Positions 22,869 through 34,810 of a stretch of DNA of 64,000 bases are shown piece by piece. The notes beneath the pieces are model-generated. The model was not told the origin of the DNA and made no database searches. It saw only the letters and a program-made list of their open reading frames with translations. The DNA is from Carposina sasakii (Eukaryota; Arthropoda; Insecta; Lepidoptera; Carposinidae). Position 1 is the stretch's first letter. Each line of letters starts with the position of its first letter. Made by a program: the position numbers and the translations under genes. Location of the stretch: positions 2,914,001 through 2,978,000 of the forward strand of contig CP053156.1 of assembly GCA_014607495.2 (NCBI GenBank). The letters run 5' to 3'.

Positions 22869-25800
22869 ATGGCAGCCAATGGAAAATATGGTGATTATTG
22901 CATTTTTATTTGTTTGATATAGCAATAAACGTGTCTAACACCATAGTGATAATCAATCTTATATAACAAAACGAGTTTTAGGTACTTACTGATTTTAATT
23001 CAAATTAATGAAGAATGTTTTGTTCCGTCACTTATTTTGGTTTGCGGGAAGAAATCTCTTGAAGAGATAAGCGCGCCATTGTACATTTCTCCTGTATATA
23101 CTGATTACAGGTCATATGTACAATAAAGAATAAGAATGTGAGACAGTGGCTTTAAAGATACATATTAGCCTAGATCTACCTATTTTATCACTAAAACTTA
23201 CGAAGCCGTCCAATGTCATGCGGGTATATGTATGCTTATTTGAACAATACAAGGTGTAAGCTGGATAAAAACCCGTATTTGTAACCTTAATACATAAATA
23301 TTATTTCAGCACTTCTCAGCGTATCAGACAAGAATGGGTTGCTGCCGCTAGCAAAATGCTTGTCCGAGGTAGGGCTCCGCTTAGTCGGCAGTGGGGGCAC
23401 AGCCACCGCCCTCCGCAATGCCGGGCTCCAAGTGCTAGACGTGTCGGACATCACCGGAGCCCCGGAAATGTTGGGCGGGAGAGTTAAGTCGCTGCACCCG
23501 GCTGTGCATGCTGGCATCTTGAGTAGGTAAGTTGCAATGCATAGCTAAACAGAATACACCGAAAACTAAACCGAAAACTCTAAATATCTCGACATACTTA
23601 TAAGTATACATACATAATCACTATCGTTGCAGGTTAACCGACGCCGACCAAGCCGACATGACCCGTCAGAAGTACGACATGATCAGCGTGGTGGTGTGCA
23701 ATCTGTACCCGTTCGTGCAAACTGTCTCCCAGCCTAACGTGACCATAGATGATGCGGTGGAAAACGTCGACATTGGCGGAGTGACCTTACTTAGGGCCGC
23801 TGCCAAGAACCACCATAGGGTGACAGTTGTATGCGACCCTAAGGATTACGACAGTGTTGTTAAGGAGCTTCAAGGGAATAAGCAGACTTCTTTGGAGTTG
23901 AGGTTAGTCAATTTTCTTGTGTGTTTTTTTTTGCCCTGTGCTGATGCGGTGCACATTGACTTAAGCCCACACTGAGGTCCCTAAAGTCTTGTGCCGTGGG
24001 TCGTCGATACTCATCATACCAATGCTTGCGCATACCGGGATTCGAACCCAGGACCTATAGTGCGGCGGGAAGTGTACTACCAACTACACCTAATTGGCCG
24101 TCTAATAAATACATCAGCTGCACCTCCTTCAATGCGTGCCGCAGGAGTCGACTAAAGAAACTCAGGGTCGTTCTCTCAGGCAATGTCCTAGCTACTGATC
24201 ATTTACATCTAGCCCTGCTATGCTAAACGTGGGTGTCGAATCTCCATCGTGATCTTGCAGTTCTGGCTAACCCAATCAAATGTTCTAGCCAATAGTAGGT
24301 AGATATACTATATGCAGCTGTAGTTCACTAACAGTACCTATTTGTAATAAGTAATATGTAAGTGTAACGTTATTTCTTAGTAAACAATAATATTGTCTAT
24401 TAGATAACAAATATGATATTGGCTCAAGTACACGCAAAGGTTTATTACCCGCGACCCAATAAGACTTGTATGTTAAATGTAGAAATTGGCATCTATGTAA
24501 TTGATTTGGCAATTTTTTGAAATTCAAATTATCATACATCACCATCTTCTTGCCCTTATCCCATTGTTATTTATGGGATCGGCGCAATATGTTATCATTC
24601 GAAACACACATTGCCAAAGTTTTGGCATTTGTTTATACGGCCGGCCTGTCTGCCTGACGCCAACCTTTCTCGGGTATAGTTAAATTATTATATACTAGTG
24701 TTCCTCTAAAATTTGGAATTCCCGTTTGTCCCGTTCCCGTGGGAATTTCGGGAAATATGTTCTCAGTTCTTTCTTACACTCTGTACCGAATATACCTGTC
24801 ATACTTCATCTCTATATGTCATGTGATTTTCGTAAAAACTTGAAATTCCTGTTTGTGCCATTCCCATGGGAATTTCGGGAAACCCATTCTTAATGGTCTT
24901 TTACACCCCCTAACAAGCATACACACTAAATTTCATCTCTGTACGTCGAACGGCTTATTTTTATACTTATTGAATAAGCTTTTGTTCCGGTACAGTGTAA
25001 ATTTCGGTAAAAATTTGGAATTCCTGTCTGCCCTGTTCCCATGGGAATTTTGGGAATTCCGTCCGTACTCTCTTACACCCCCTAACGAACATAAACACCA
25101 AAAGGTGTTTTTCACACCAAAGAGTGGGTGTAATTTACTTGTGAATTTTTTTTTTTTGTATGTGTCCGTTTCTTCGTGGGGTCATGTAGGTATGTTGTTT
25201 TCGCAATTCTTTTTGATTTTGACTAATTTTACACTCGTTTTTGAGGATTTTTCCGACGTTTCCATTCATCATTATTATCATCCATCATAAATTCAGAAAT
25301 CACCAGTACTTAAAACAATGGCTGTGTGCTGTATTCCTCATGCTCTTTCTTCGGGATAAACCAAACAAAAAAAAACAAATTTCATCTGTCATGTTGTGTC
25401 ATATCATCTGTATGTCACAGAATAATAAATTCCCAGAACCCGTGATCACGCACACTTTTGAAGCAACTTTTTAGTATGTCAAATTTTTACAACCTATTTA
25501 CTGTATCTAAAAACTGATAATATTTATCGATTTGGCAACAATCGGCGGGTAAGATGAGCAGAAGATGCGGGATTTTTGACTCGTTTTTGCTTCACTGCCC
25601 GGAATACATCTGTCATTGATGACTCCTTCTGGGGGACTTGTTATTCTATGGTGTATCTCAAACTTATACCTCCATGCGTCAAATGGTAATTTTTTTTTTG
25701 TATTTAATTCATATTTATTCCAGCCCAGAGGAAATTATGCGAAACCCTATATATAGCCTATGTTCATCCGGGTCCAAAGGATTCTAACGGTGAAAGAATT

Positions 25801-28800
25801 TTTGAAATCGGTCCAGTAGTTTCGAAGCCTATTCGCTGCAAAAAAAACAAACAAACAAACAATCAAAGTTTACCTCTTTATAATATTAGTATAGATGTCA
25901 TCGTAAATAGCTTCAACCAAAAATGAGACTCAATAACGAATGATATACTGTGACATTTTTAAGATCATTTTTTTACATTTGCAGACAGAGGCTGGCTCTA
26001 AAGGCGTTTACACACACATCGGAGTACGACCTCGCTATATCGGATTACTTCCGTAAACAGTACTCGGCGGGACAATCGCAGCTGACCTTGAGATATGGTA
26101 AGCTTAGCCTTATGTCATGGAGAGGAACGATGGATCACCAACGCATAGGATTTAGAAATTGCAAACCGGGCCGGACCCGGCCGAGCCCGGTGCCCATTTA
26201 GACATCCACCGGGCCCGGCTATTCATACCAGCCCGGCTAGCACGGCCAGCGATACACGATATGATAAGTTAATTTATCGATAAGTAGTTATCAATATACG
26301 ATAAATATAGCCGCCATGTTGAATTTTATCGGTACAGCGAACATAACCATGCCGGTAACGTTACACGGCACTGGCAGTAAATATTGCGACTTTAAAAACC
26401 TCTTAAAGTATTAAAAGTTATAGAGGACGTCTTCATAGTATAGAGTACAATACTCTATTTCAGAGTACGAGTATGATAGGCAACCCTATAAAACCTTGGA
26501 CTCATGTTTCTTTTATCACCGGCTCTCACCATTATCCTACCATTGCTGCCATGTCCACTTCCTCGCCCGTTCCTTTAGACCACATCCCTCTTTAAAATAT
26601 TGGTTTGCTCTATTAACAAGATCTAGAAACTCCTAGATAACTGGTCATAATTCACAATCGATCTTATCTCCTCAGCTTTACATATTCCTGCTAAATGGCC
26701 ACCCCGTCCTAAGTAGTCATCGCCTCCATGGTGGGACATTGAATGCAACGACATGGTTACGCAAAGACGTAATGCAGAAAAACAGTTTAACAAATCCATG
26801 ACCCTGGAAAACTACCTAGCTTACGAACAGATAGCTAAATGTACTAAGAAATTTTTGGCAAAGAAAAAGAGAAAAGGTTGGTCTCGCTTTTGTAAGAGTC
26901 TGTCATCAAGAACTGAACTCAACCAGGCATTGTTTAAAAGCAGAATAATAGATAGATTCCACTCTGAAGTATCGTCTGCCGATCCTACCATGTGCTGACA
27001 CGCTTGCTCCTCTGTCTGCTTTCGCTTTGGACTCCATTGTTCTCCCTCTCCCCTTCATTTCATCTTCTAATCTCCTGCAAATGAAATGGGTGAACCCTTT
27101 AGTGTTGGCGAGCTTAATCAAACGCTTAAAGACCTTCTGGACTCTTCCCCTGGTACTGATGGCTTCCCCTTCTACTTTCTTCTTAAATGCAGTCATTAGG
27201 CACATAACCTCTGTTTAGATTTAGTTAACTCCTTCCTCTCGGCTATACTTCCTGAACCCTGGAGAGCACAAATCAATTCCTATTAAATACGTGTATGTTA
27301 CTGTAACATAAGTGTGGTGTTTGTCGTTTTAGATACAATCGTGTATGTTCAAATTTAATAAAAATCGGACTTTTTCTTTCTCTGTTTCTCAGTTTTTCTA
27401 CCGACCAAATGGCCAGCATGATATTTCCTCTCTATGCGATAGTGGCGGAATTATTGTGTCCCATATATTACCCAAGTCATTTAGAAATCTGTGTACATGG
27501 TACAACTATTAAAAGTAAAAAAAATTGTACGAATCACATGGATAGATGGTCATTGGTCACATACAGTGGGAAGTGAAGGGGGCGGAGCTAGTGTAGGAGA
27601 TTCGCTCACGCCATCTATTTTTGACACTTATTTTAACTTGTCAGAAATCTTTCATTGTTTTGTCAACTGTATTCAATATCAATAGCAACAGTAACCTAAC
27701 CTGACTTTCCAGGTATGAATCCTCATCAGAAACCGGCCCAAGTGTTCACAACCCGTGACAAGTTGCCACTGACGACTCTCAACGGATCCCCGGGCTACAT
27801 CAATCTGTGTGACGCTTTGAACGCGTGGCAACTTGTGAGGGAGCTGAAGGAGGCCTTGGGAGTGCCCGCGGCGGCCAGTTTTAAACATGTCTCGCCGGCC
27901 GGCGCTGCTATTGGCATCCCTTTGAGTGAGGAAGAGGTAGGTTCATCTTCATTCGGCCATAGGAAGTCCACTGATAAATAGATAGATTTATGTAACAAAA
28001 AGGATATGTTTCGCGAAATGCTATAAAAATAACTCACTATACAGAACATATTCCCAAAATTAGAGACCTGAAATCACATTTTTATAAGATTGTATGTACC
28101 TGTATGTACATTCCTGAGTTTGGGAATTCTCCATACTATCTGGAAAAATAAACTTATAATTTCGAGTTTGGAATTGTGTGGGTTGGCTCACTATACTATG
28201 CACACTGTGCTATTTGCATAGCTTTTCGCTTAGCATACACCTTTTGTTACACCATGTATAGTCAGTAATGTTCATTTGTATCACGCACGCTATCAATATT
28301 AGTACGTGCTTCTTAGAACAGCATCTTTACGTACAATTTTCAGGCCTCAGTGTGCATGGTAGCGGACCTGCGTCCGAAACTGACACCGCTCGCGAACGCG
28401 TACGCTCGCGCTCGCGGCGCGGACCGAATGAGTTCGTTCGGAGACTTTGTGGCCGTGTCCGATGTCTGTGACGAAATCACAGCCAGGATTATATCCCGGG
28501 AGGTGTCCGATGGAATCATCGCACCGGGGTACACTGGCGAAGCGTTGGAGGTGCTGAAGAAGAAAAAGGGCGGGGCTTATTGCGTGTTGCAGGTATGTAG
28601 TTTGTTCTATATACCTACTATTTACTCGGAAAGCACGTAAAATAAAATGCGCCTGATCTCTTTCCGGTTGTGTCAGCTTTCCGTCCCATCGGACTATGAG
28701 AGTGACGGAATAGAGAGTGCATCTGTGTTTGCGCACCACTTGTGGACTACAAATTTCATGCGTACCTGGCTAATCTTCGTAGAGATTGGCCACCTTGGCC

Positions 28801-31800
28801 AAAATACGGTCGGAGATATACAGGATGTTTTTCGTTATTTATTACAAAATTACAAAAGATGTAAATATTGAACTGTTTAACTTCCAAATACAAACTTTCT
28901 TTACAGATGGATCCAACATACGAGCCAGATCTAATAGAGCGGAAGACTATCTTCGGTCTCACTCTAGAACAGAGACGGAACGATGCTAAAATCACTACGG
29001 AATTATTCAAGAACGTTGTCACAAAACAAAACAAGTTGACAGACGATGCTGTCAGAGATCTAGTGGTAGCTACGATTGCTCTCAAGTATACTCAAAGCAA
29101 CTCGGTGTGCTACGCCCGGGATGGTCAAGTAACTAATTTTTTTATCTATTTTTATCTTTATCTATTTGCTTCCAACTAAAAATTTCTAATGATTTTGAGT
29201 AGGCATGGGCTAATCATATCCGGGAAAGGATTGAACATGTAGCAAATCACTCCGACTATGGATATATAATCCTTTTAACATATCCAACTCCGCGTGCATG
29301 TCCGGAAACGAAGAGATTAAGTGGAGCGAGATATGACTGGGATTGGTTTGGTTAGGTTGTTGTAGGTGTCCTTTTAACAGATCCAACTTCGCGTACATAT
29401 CCGGGAATGAAGAGATTAAGCGAACCGAGATATGATTGGGATGATCTATCCAAATAATAATTAGAATATTTGAGGCGTATTTAAAATCACTAAATAGGTA
29501 CACTAAAACTATTGCCCTAAAAATAATTCCAAATCCAAACAGCTTTTATTTACATTAAAAACAAAATACTTAAGATCAAATATAAAACGGAATAAATAGA
29601 AATTTTGAAAATTATAATTACGAAAACAAATATTTATACTAAACGGCATGCCTGTCGCTCGTGAGTATTCGTATATACTCGTGTAATGTCGTTACATTCG
29701 CGCTCATGCGTCTACTGCGATAGTACCGCGCGTTCCGGCGCGTTCGCATTCCGTCTCCCTCACTTATTCTTATCTTCGGCATTATTCGGTAGGTCGGAGT
29801 GGGTCGGATATAGGATATGGTAACTTTCTTTAAAGTGAAGGAGTTGATTCATATCCTCCTCTGGATATATATCCGAGGATATAGTTATGTCCGGAGTTAC
29901 CCATGTCTAATTTTGAGAGGATACCAATTTTATTTATTTATTGGCTGTTGCCCGCGGCTCTGCTCGCGTGGATGTCGCTTATTGCGTGGAAGGGGGTAGT
30001 TTACGACCTATTCTTAGACCTACCGAATGTATACAGAATCGAATTGCTAATAAACTATTTGATACAGGCTGGTATACGGTTAATAAAACAATTAAAATCA
30101 CATAATTAGTCTCAACGAACAAAAGATTTTACAAGATGACACTTGAAAGTGTTCCTACTAAGATTAAATATATCAATAGTTTTGAATTGTTTGTTGTAAA
30201 CAGACAAAATGCGAGGGAAAATGGCATCCACGCGAGCGGAGCCGCGGGCAACAGCTAGTATACACATAAAATTTAATAACAATAAAGTATTCTTTCTTAT
30301 TATTTATGGCACACATAATATTTAGTATAGACAATATGTTGAATGGGGTAAGCACTAACCTTTTTACGAGGCGTGACGCTAGCAACTCGCTAGCAAAATC
30401 TATGTGATTTGACAGTTGGACGATAGCGTTACGGACTATCGAGAGGTTCGTGCTTACCCCTCCGAAATAGTACAAAGGCGTGTATATTAGATTACGTTTT
30501 TTTTTCTAGGTAATCGGGATAGGCGCAGGGCAGCAATCGAGGATCCACTGCACGCGCCTGGCCGGGGGCAAGGCCGCTTTGTGGTGGATGCGACGCCACC
30601 CGCGGGTCTTGTCCATGAAGTTTAGACAGGGAGTCAACCGTGCTGTGCAGTCTAACGCCATCGATAACTATGTTAACGGCACTGTCGGTGAGTTACTATA
30701 CCTTATTTTATTTCCAGACTAGTGGCCCGCCCCCGCTTCGCTTCGATACATATCCTCTAAAATTTGGAATTGCCGTTTGTACCGTTCCCGTGGGAATTTC
30801 GGGAAATATGTTCTCAGTGCTTCTTTACACTCCCTACCGAATATACCTGTCATATTTCATCTCTAAAAGTCATGTGGTTTTCGTAAAAACTTCAAAAAAC
30901 TACAAAAAAGTAAAAACTACAAAATCCCCCTATGGCAGGGGAAGGCCTACGTCCAGTAGTGGACTGCAATAGGCTTATGAAGATGATGATAATTGTGTTA
31001 AGTCGTGTAATTATATGTTGCGGTAAGCCGTGTCCGAAGTAAGATGGTTGTAGAGGAAGAGGTTGACATGAGAATAACGAGATGTCGGCTAATAGGGGTG
31101 AATGAAAGAAGAGTACCTACATATTGTACCGACCCCAAATGATTGGGAACAGGACAGGAAGAAGAAGTGCAATATGTTGCTTATATTGTCAGACGTAAAA
31201 TTTCGAAACCCTAAATTTCTCTCAGTACCCTTTTGTCATGTGACCTATTTAATCATTTGCTAGCATATAAATCTGACAATATTATGCCTTCTAAACTTCG
31301 TACACGGCTTAACGCAATATATATTTGACTTTTAGCAAAATTTTACTTTAGTAAGTTTGAGTTTTGGCTCATAGGGGAGGAAGTCGGTTTTTCGTTTAAA
31401 AAAATATTATTTTTAATGATAATATTATATTTCAAGGCATGTGGCCGTGTTTTAATAAATAATCTATTTTCACATCAGGGTCCGATCTTCCCCTGGAGCA
31501 ATGGAACACATTGTTCGAAGGCGCTCCCCCCGCCCTCCTCTCAGAGGAAGAGAGGGCGACTTGGCTTAACAAGTTGGACAAGGTGGCACTGGCCAGTGAT
31601 GCCTTCTTCCCATTCAGAGATAACATCGATCGAGCGGTGCAGGTACGATCATGTTAAAACCCTTCGTTCGTCCTAAATGACTGGTATGATGTGTGTAAGT
31701 GGGTTCGACTAATAGGATCCAAAGTCAACCTCACCTGCCCGTGGTGCACCCTGCTATTTAACGGACGAGGCTCTGATGCTAAATTAGCTTATTATAACTA

Positions 31801-32807
31801 TTTAGAATGACACAGAAACATTCCTATTACCGCCCCCTGATTACCTAATTTGCAATAGCAAAGCCGAAGCAAAGCGATAACGAAAATTGTAATTGCTTTG
31901 CTTTTGCTAGTTAGGTAATAAGGGGGCCGATCTAGCTAGATTGTTGTATTTGTGCGCTTAAAGCGTGATTTTCCTAATATGTTCACCATGTGTTCTTTGC
32001 TTTTTTGTGAGCATAAACAACGTTTTTATATGAGTGAGTTATGGTTGTAGTCGTGTTGTTATATCGCGTACTTGTGTGTTATTGACTCAGTTGATACTGG
32101 GCGTTAGTGATTTGACCCCAGTGATCGATATATGTATTATATAACAAGCAGGGCTATTAATAAGCCACAAACTACCCCTAGTACTAATAGAATTAATATT
32201 ATACTTTTAATTGTACTCGTATACTTTTCATTTCAAATATACGAAAAAGTAACAATTAATAATAACCTCATTTACTGAAAGAAAAAACCTGACTGCGTAT
32301 AATTTTTGACCTTATTTCACTCAGTGACTAGAAGGATCTAATGATAGCTCTCAAGTTCAAATGCGACAAGCCGGATAGGCTCTACAGTGTGCTAAAGAAA
32401 TATACATAATACAAACTCACAAAATATACACTCGAAAAACTTAACCCACCTTTTGGCGCAGCCGGCTGTGGTTCGGGATTTGGAAATTGAAGAGACTACC
32501 CAAAAATTAAAAATTCATGGTTAAAGTCTGAATAATAATTATCCTTATCGAAAAAAAGTCCCGTCAGCTTATATCAAGGTTAAAGTTTATGCAGATACGT
32601 TCTCGCCTACCAAGGCCACACAAAGCACTCGGTACACACAGTGTATGTATTATGTGATGACTAATAATGACTCTTCTGTTAATTTAGAGCGGCGTAGAAT
32701 ACATCGGAAGCCCGGCAGGATCGAACAACGATCAGGAAGTAATCGACGCGTGCAATGAACACAACATTACGTTAGCGCACACTAACCTTCGTTTGTTCCA
32801 CCACTGA
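22869..32807 (+). CDS. ATIC: ATIC: AICAR transformylase / IMP cyclohydrolase (bifunctional purH)
   Basis: Catalyses the last two steps of de novo IMP synthesis: formylation of AICAR with 10-formyl-THF, then cyclisation, in the cytosol. Exons: 22869-22890, 23310-23526, 23633-23902, 25985-26097, 27713-27936, 28344-28592, 28907-29128, 30510-30687, 31479-31642, 32688-32807; 1779 nt, 592 aa, the same length I recall for human ATIC. All phases agree. Exon 1 is only 22 nt (MAANGKY), joined to [10 protein letters not shown]. The N-terminal cyclohydrolase (MGS fold) shows [26 protein letters not shown] and [17 protein letters not shown]. The transformylase half shows [13 protein letters not shown], the catalytic [13 protein letters not shown] (Lys-His pair), [12 protein letters not shown], the [14 protein letters not shown] loop, [20 protein letters not shown] and a terminal TNLRLFHH. 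The nine introns hold many mobile-element relics. An intact housekeeping gene. Confidence 0.97.
23968..24105 (-). mobile_element. tRNA-derived SINE, reverse copy in ATIC intron 3
   Basis: In reverse complement: a tRNA-like B box GGTTCGAATCCCGG, then GTATGATGAGTATCGACGA, CACAAGACTTTAGGGACC. It is the same family as 11381-11620 and is followed directly by a family E repeat at 24110. Confidence 0.7.
24110..24275 (+). repeat. Dispersed repeat family E copy
   Basis: CATCAGCTGCACCTCCTTC, GCGTGCCGCAGGAGTCGACT, GATCATTTACATCTAGCCC and GATCTTGCAGTTCTGGCTAA mark it as the family found at 9670, 36480 and 56455. Confidence 0.7.
24705..25110 (+). repeat. Tandem array of a retroelement-tail unit, 3 diverged copies
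   Basis: AATTTGGAATTCCCGTTTGTC or close variants recur at about 24711, 24843 and 25014, each followed by CCCATGGGAATTTCGGGAA-type sequence, a CTTACACCCCCTAAC-type block, and CATCTCT. A fourth, lone copy is at 30757-30890. It lies in ATIC intron 3. Confidence 0.7.
25690..25895 (+). repeat. Retroelement tail fragment
   Basis: GCGAAACCCTATATATAGCC, a GTCCAAAGGATTCTAACGG block and ATCGGTCCAGTAGTTTCG, then (ACAA)n and the tail TTTATAATATTAGTA. It ends shortly before ATIC exon 4. Confidence 0.6.
26480..27290 (+). pseudogene. Degenerate non-LTR retrotransposon ORF2 fragment
   Basis: Frame-broken remnants read in order: [17 protein letters not shown] (about 26727), a Lys-rich linker [25 protein letters not shown], then in another frame [19 protein letters not shown] (about 27100) and [11 protein letters not shown] (about 27250). 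These are the linker and start of the reverse transcriptase of a CR1/Jockey-like LINE. It has several frameshifts and stops, and lies in ATIC intron 4. Confidence 0.75.
27983..28256. mobile_element. MITE family A, degraded copy
   Basis: The right end (TTTTCGCTTAGCATACACC then TTTTGTTACACCATG, followed by TA) is clear. The left end is worn (TATGTAACAAAAAGGATATG). The core AACTCACTATACAGAACATA is shared with 5580, 34553 and 55320. It lies in ATIC intron 5. Confidence 0.75.
28645..28830 (+). mobile_element. SINE 3' portion (same family as 54087-54440)
   Basis: GCGCCTGATCTCTTTCCGG, CGTCCCATCGGACTATGAGA, GTGACGGAATAGAGAGTGC and TCGTAGAGATTGGCCACC match the body of the tRNA-headed SINE at 54087. 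The head is missing here. It lies in ATIC intron 6. Confidence 0.75.
29200..29909. mobile_element. Non-autonomous hAT-like element with 8-bp target duplication
   Basis: The ends are TAGGCATGGGCTAA and, mirrored, TTACCCATGTCTA. Exact 8-bp copies of ATTTTGAG flank it (29192-29199 and 29910-29917). An 8-bp duplication is typical of hAT transposons. The interior has no transposase; it carries a 99-bp direct duplication (blocks starting CCTTTTAACA at 29271 and 29370) and short sequences related to ATATCCGGG near both ends. It lies in ATIC intron 7. Confidence 0.85.
29941..30257. mobile_element. Foldback pair with CCCGCGGCTC..GCTCGCGTGGATG ends
   Basis: GGCTGTTGCCCGCGGCTCTG then CTCGCGTGGATG at 29942-29974 is mirrored at 30223-30256 (CATCCACGCGAGCGGAGCC then GCGGGCAACAGCTAG). 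It is either one inverted-repeat element or two family F-like copies head to head. It starts just past the hAT-like element. Confidence 0.6.
30343..30463. mobile_element. Small inverted-repeat MITE
   Basis: GGGGTAAGCACTAACCTTTT is mirrored by GAGAGGTTCGTGCTTACCCC about 120 bp later; between them are TGACGCTAGCAACTCGCTAG and its partner. It ends 46 bp before ATIC exon 8. Confidence 0.65.
30719..31400 (+). repeat. Retroelement-tail unit plus composite element copy in ATIC intron 8
   Basis: 30719-30890: GGCCCGCCCCCGCTTCGCTT, then the AATTTGGAATTGCCGTTTG unit of the 24705 array. 30922-31400: full copy of the composite element at 782-1262, block for block, ending GGAGGAAGTCGGTTTTTCG. Its end is 79 bp from the start of exon 9. 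Confidence 0.75.
31830..31929. mobile_element. MITE family B, short copy in ATIC intron 9
   Basis: CCGCCCCCTGATTACCTAAT at the left and TTTTGCTAGTTAGGTAATAA then GGGGGCC at the right. The centre seen in the other copies is deleted, leaving about 100 bp of near-perfect hairpin. Confidence 0.8.
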
Positions 32808-32914
32808 GCTATACTTCCTTATAAAGTTTCCTTGTACGGGGCTACCAACGTAACTTTTGAAGAAAAAAACTACTGACAGTTATAATGTCATTCGGTTCGG
32901 CAACACAGATAGTA

Positions 32915-33251
32915 TGGCGATTCTGACTGTCATACTTAAACGTAAACTTAAAATTTGTCAGCCCCCTGATTACGTAAAAGCAATAGCAAAGCCGAAGCAA
33001 AGCGATAGCGAAAATTGTACAATATTCGCCTTGAAACATCAAAGTTCCTTTGAAATTCATTTTACGTAATACGAATTTGACAAGCAATCAGCGATTTTTG
33101 TACAATTTTCGCTATCGCTTTGCTTTTGCTAGTTAGGTAATAAGGGGGCGGGTCTGTCCCTCTCCATCCCTAACATAAATGGCTGATACAGAAAGGGACA
33201 GGTAGGATTATTTTTAAGTTTAGGTTTGAGTATGACAATCAGAATCGACCA
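32915..33251. mobile_element. Nested MITEs: family B (32960-33150) inside family C
   Basis: The outer ends, TGGCGATTCTGACTGTCATA with CTTAAACGTAAACTTAAAA and, mirrored, TTTAAGTTTAGGTTTGAGT with ATGACAATCAGAATCGACC, define family C (intact copy 47136-47281). It is split at AATTTGTCA by a family B copy of about 190 bp with its own CCCCCTGATTAC and GTAATAAGGGGGCG ends. The pair begins about 107 bp after the ATIC stop and probably lies in its 3' UTR. Confidence 0.8.
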
Positions 33252-33282
33252 TAGTGTCGGCACACGGGGGCTTAGACAATTA

Positions 33283-33288
33283 AATAAA
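33283..33288 (+). terminator. First good AATAAA after ATIC
   Basis: AATAAA at 33283 is about 475 bp after the ATIC stop codon and just past the nested MITEs. If it is used, the transcript 3' UTR contains the whole hairpin. I saw no AATAAA nearer the stop; variant hexamers were not checked exhaustively. Confidence 0.4.
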
Positions 33289-34115
33289 GCTATAGAAATA
33301 TTCCCGCCAACAGCGGTTTGACTTCATGAAACTTTCCTGCATTATCTTGTCAAAACCCCATGTATTTACAGATAAGTTGGTATCACCGTATTTATGTTAT
33401 TATGTCGTTATAAGAATAGCCATAGCTAGAGCTTATTTTTGTATTTCTCATAACGAAATTATACTATGTTTACTCGTACAACCAATCCTCGTATTACGTA
33501 AGTATCTAGCAAAAGCAATGCGATAGCAAAAATTTCACAATATTCGCTGATCTATGCAAATAAAATGCTATTCCCTGATTGACCGCTGATCTTAGAGACC
33601 TTGGAGAGAGAATGTGTGTTCTTTGTATGACGAAGACATTCCATTAGGGCGCTAAAAATAATTTGTTCTCAAAGTGGGCAGTGGGCAAAATAAGTTTGGG
33701 AACCCCTGCTCTAATGTAAGCAAGAATAATGTTCTGTTAATGCGTATAGATCTAAGAATACAAAATGTGACTATGAAATTGTAAAATTTTTTAAATAGTA
33801 TTTTAGTGCACGTATTGTTATGGAAAAAATACCTGTTAAGATTTTTGAAGCATTTTATTTTTAGATGTTAAATCTCGAATAGCTTTTTTTGTTTATAATA
33901 ATAATCTTTTTTCCCATATTGCATGGTTTTTCGTACGTAAGTAAGTAGTTAATACGTATTAAAGAATAATGTCTAACAAAAAATGAAATCAGTGCCTTTT
34001 TTCTTATTCTTTGTCGGACTCAAATTAAAATATACACATAAATTACATAGGTGCATTTTCTTTAGTATTTATTTATTTATGTAACTTTATCACTTTACAC
34101 AAGTTACAAAATATA

Positions 34116-34550
34116 CAGGGTTAATTTTAAAACATCAATAACCTCGCAAGACTAGGTAGCTACCATCATAAACAACAACATTTTTTCTACGAGTTTTTGT
34201 TTCTACAATTTTTACTATAATTATAAATAGCTGTTGGTCTTCCCGAAATTGTAAAATAAAATAAATAAATAATTTGTCACATTTTACTTTCATACAAAAA
34301 TAAATATTTAATGTTACCGCTGAACTGTACATAATACTGAGGCGCGCGCGATCGCGGGCGTTAACCTTTTCTTATATGTACCTACGAATGGAACATAGAC
34401 TTACAAATGTCACGACAGTACAATAAAAGTTTGGAAAATCATTTTTAATTATTGTATTGAGTTATGATAAAATTCGTAGAAAAAATGTTCTTGTTTATGA
34501 TTTTAGCTATCTAGTCCTGCGAGGTTATTGATGTTTTAAAATTAACACTA
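34116..34550. mobile_element. TA-flanked inverted-repeat element (CAGGGTTAATTTTAAAACATC)
   Basis: The left end, CAGGGTTAATTTTAAAACAT then CAATAACCTCGCAAGACTAG, is mirrored on the right by CTAGTCCTGCGAGGTTATTG then ATGTTTTAAAATTAACACTA. TA sits on both sides (34114-34115, 34551-34552). Arms are about 100 bp; the middle is AT-rich. Confidence 0.8.
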
Positions 34551-34552
34551 TA

Positions 34553-34808
34553 CAGGGTGTAACAAAAAGGGTATGTTAAGCGAAAAGCTACGTATATAGC
34601 CCACTATAGAGAACCTATCCACAAAATTTGAGACTCGAAATCACATGTTTATTTTTCCCGATAGTATGGAGAATTTTTTAATATCTCAGAAATTTTCATA
34701 CAATCTTGAAAACTTGTGATTTCGAGTCTCAAATTTGGTGTGTAGGTTCTCTACAGTGGGCTATTCAGCGTAGCTCTTCGCTTAACATACCCTTTTTGTT
34801 ACATTCTG
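34553..34808. mobile_element. MITE family A, copy 3 (256 bp)
   Basis: CAGGGTGTAACAAAAAGGG to, in reverse complement, CAGAATGTAACAAAAAGGG; TA at 34551-34552 and 34809-34810. It abuts the previous element, the two sharing one TA. Both arms carry TATGTTAAGCGAAAAGCTA or its mirror. Confidence 0.9.
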
Positions 34809-34810
34809 TA

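Noticed and set aside
28347..28739. 130-codon minus-strand open frame
   Set aside because: It is antisense to ATIC exon 6 and runs into a SINE.
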